Shown here piece after piece: positions 63,443 through 64,000 of a stretch of 64,000 nt of DNA. The stretch comes from JAPOXK01 sp965220315. GTDB taxonomy: Bacteria; Chloroflexota; Dehalococcoidia; Bin125. A program made the translations under genes and the position numbers. Under the pieces are notes generated by a model. It was not told the origin of the DNA. It made no database searches and saw nothing but the letters and a program-made list of their open reading frames with translations. The DNA lies in assembly GCA_965220315.1 (NCBI GenBank), contig CBDCPP010000001.1, positions 248,001-312,000 on the forward strand, read 5' to 3'. How positions within the stretch are numbered: position 1 is the first letter of the stretch; each line of letters opens with the position of its first letter.

Positions 63443-64000
63443 ATGTCTGCTAACGGCGCTGATCTAGCTTTCGCGTCGATCGAGGACCTCGCACCGCGAC
63501 TGCGCGCACGCGAAGTGTCGCCAATCGAGCTAGCCGATCTAACGCTGCGACGGATCGAGACGATCAACCCCCGGATCAACGCCTACTACACCGTGCTCGC
63601 AGACGAGCTGCGCATGGACGCCAAGCGCGCGGAGAGGGAGATCGCCCGGGGCCAGTACCGAGGCCCGCTACATGGGGTGCCGATCTGCATCAAGGACATC
63701 TACGAAAGCGGCCGCACGACTTGCGGATCGCAAACGCTGCAGCACTACAAAGCCACCAACGAGAGTGTGGCGGTGCGAAAGCTACGCAATGCGGGAGCGT
63801 TGATCGCCGGAAAAGCAGCGACCTTCGAGTTCGCATACGGAATGCAGAGCTGGCAGTCACCGGTGGCGCCGGTGCGCAACCCCTGGAACGAAGAGCGCCA
63901 TGCTGGCGGCTCGAGCAGCGGATCCGCGGCAGCGGTCGCGGCGGGCTTAGCCTATGCGGGGATGGGATCCTGCACGGGCGGATCAATCCGTTGGCCTGCG
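63443..64000 (+). CDS. Second amidase-signature hydrolase (partial at window edge)
   Basis: 186 codons before the window ends; ATG at 63443. It is closely similar to the amidase upstream: FASIEDLAPRLRAREVSPIEL, YRGPLHGVPICIKDIYE with the catalytic Lys, GGSSSGSAAAVAAG, and the same GSCTGGSIRWPA with Cys for Asp. A tandem paralogue, 25 bases after the first. Confidence 0.92.
   Translation, partial: MSANGADLAFASIEDLAPRLRAREVSPIELADLTLRRIETINPRINAYYTVLADELRMDAKRAEREIARGQYRGPLHGVPICIKDIYESGRTTCGSQTLQHYKATNESVAVRKLRNAGALIAGKAATFEFAYGMQSWQSPVAPVRNPWNEERHAGGSSSGSAAAVAAGLAYAGMGSCTGGSIRWPA

Noticed and set aside
1..64000. CRISPR arrays, insertion sequences, prophage, rRNA
   Set aside because: No regularly spaced repeats, transposase or integrase motifs, phage structural genes or rRNA sequence seen on either strand.

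Overview
The window is a high-GC bacterial chromosome segment, densely coded on both strands. It holds about 50 intact genes, one tRNA (Lys, UUU) and a few decayed genes. I see no rRNA, CRISPR array, insertion sequence or phage. The mix of genes fits an uncultured Chloroflexota, perhaps a Dehalococcoidia/SAR202-type or sponge-associated lineage. The mix includes luciferase-like flavin monooxygenases, hydantoinase-B and amidase paralogues, type-5 solute-binding lipoproteins, Ig/cadherin-repeat surface proteins and Gmad2/LppP-like lipoproteins. This placement is an inference from gene content; no rRNA or marker phylogeny was possible.

Layout. 1-12.4 kb: envelope and exported proteins, namely a DM13 membrane protein, an alpha/beta hydrolase, a peptide-type ABC solute-binding lipoprotein, an LppM-like lipoprotein, a DUF1330 protein, a large Ig/cadherin surface protein and an M16 peptidase lipoprotein. 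12.4-17.9 kb: a gene-poor stretch with a full-length sterol 24-C-methyltransferase homologue between short direct repeats, an unknown 646-aa protein next to a decayed DUF5655 gene, and tRNA-Lys. 18-21.1 kb: a Gfo/Idh/MocA oxidoreductase, a lipoprotein and lepB-pyrE. 21.2-28 kb: an ECF sigma factor with an unusually large anti-sigma factor, then the riboflavin operon ribD(-GNAT)-ribE-ribBA-ribH. 28-36.2 kb: a tetrapyrrole operon: HTH regulator, precorrin-2 dehydrogenase, hemA, hemC, cobA-hemD fusion, hemB, HAD hydrolase, hemL. It covers the whole route from glutamyl-tRNA to uroporphyrinogen III and the branch toward siroheme. 36.4 kb: dnaN without dnaA.

37.5-41.4 kb is degenerate: a topoisomerase-type zinc-finger ORF, a lipoprotein gene broken at a long G tract, a polytopic membrane protein and two 58-bp direct repeats. 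41.5-45.4 kb: an RlpA-like protein, then the conserved ATP-grasp/alpha-E/transglutaminase operon, whose first gene carries an in-frame stop and a frameshift. 45.7-51.2 kb: a five-gene signalling operon (STAS protein, receiver-PP2C phosphatase, RsbW-like kinase, membrane-anchored periplasmic-binding protein, histidine kinase) that looks like a partner switch joined to a TorT/TorS-like sensor. 51.4-53 kb: an aberrant PII protein with an Amt transporter. 53.5-64 kb: a Gmad2 lipoprotein-like protein and a catabolic island (SDR, LLM monooxygenase, two tandem hydantoinase-B proteins, second LLM enzyme, AtzG/GatC-like small subunit, two amidases).

The strongest candidates for a second look are the bacterial sterol methyltransferase, the sensor-coupled partner switch, the PII protein that has lost effector residues, the RibD-GNAT fusion, and the interrupted ATP-grasp operon.
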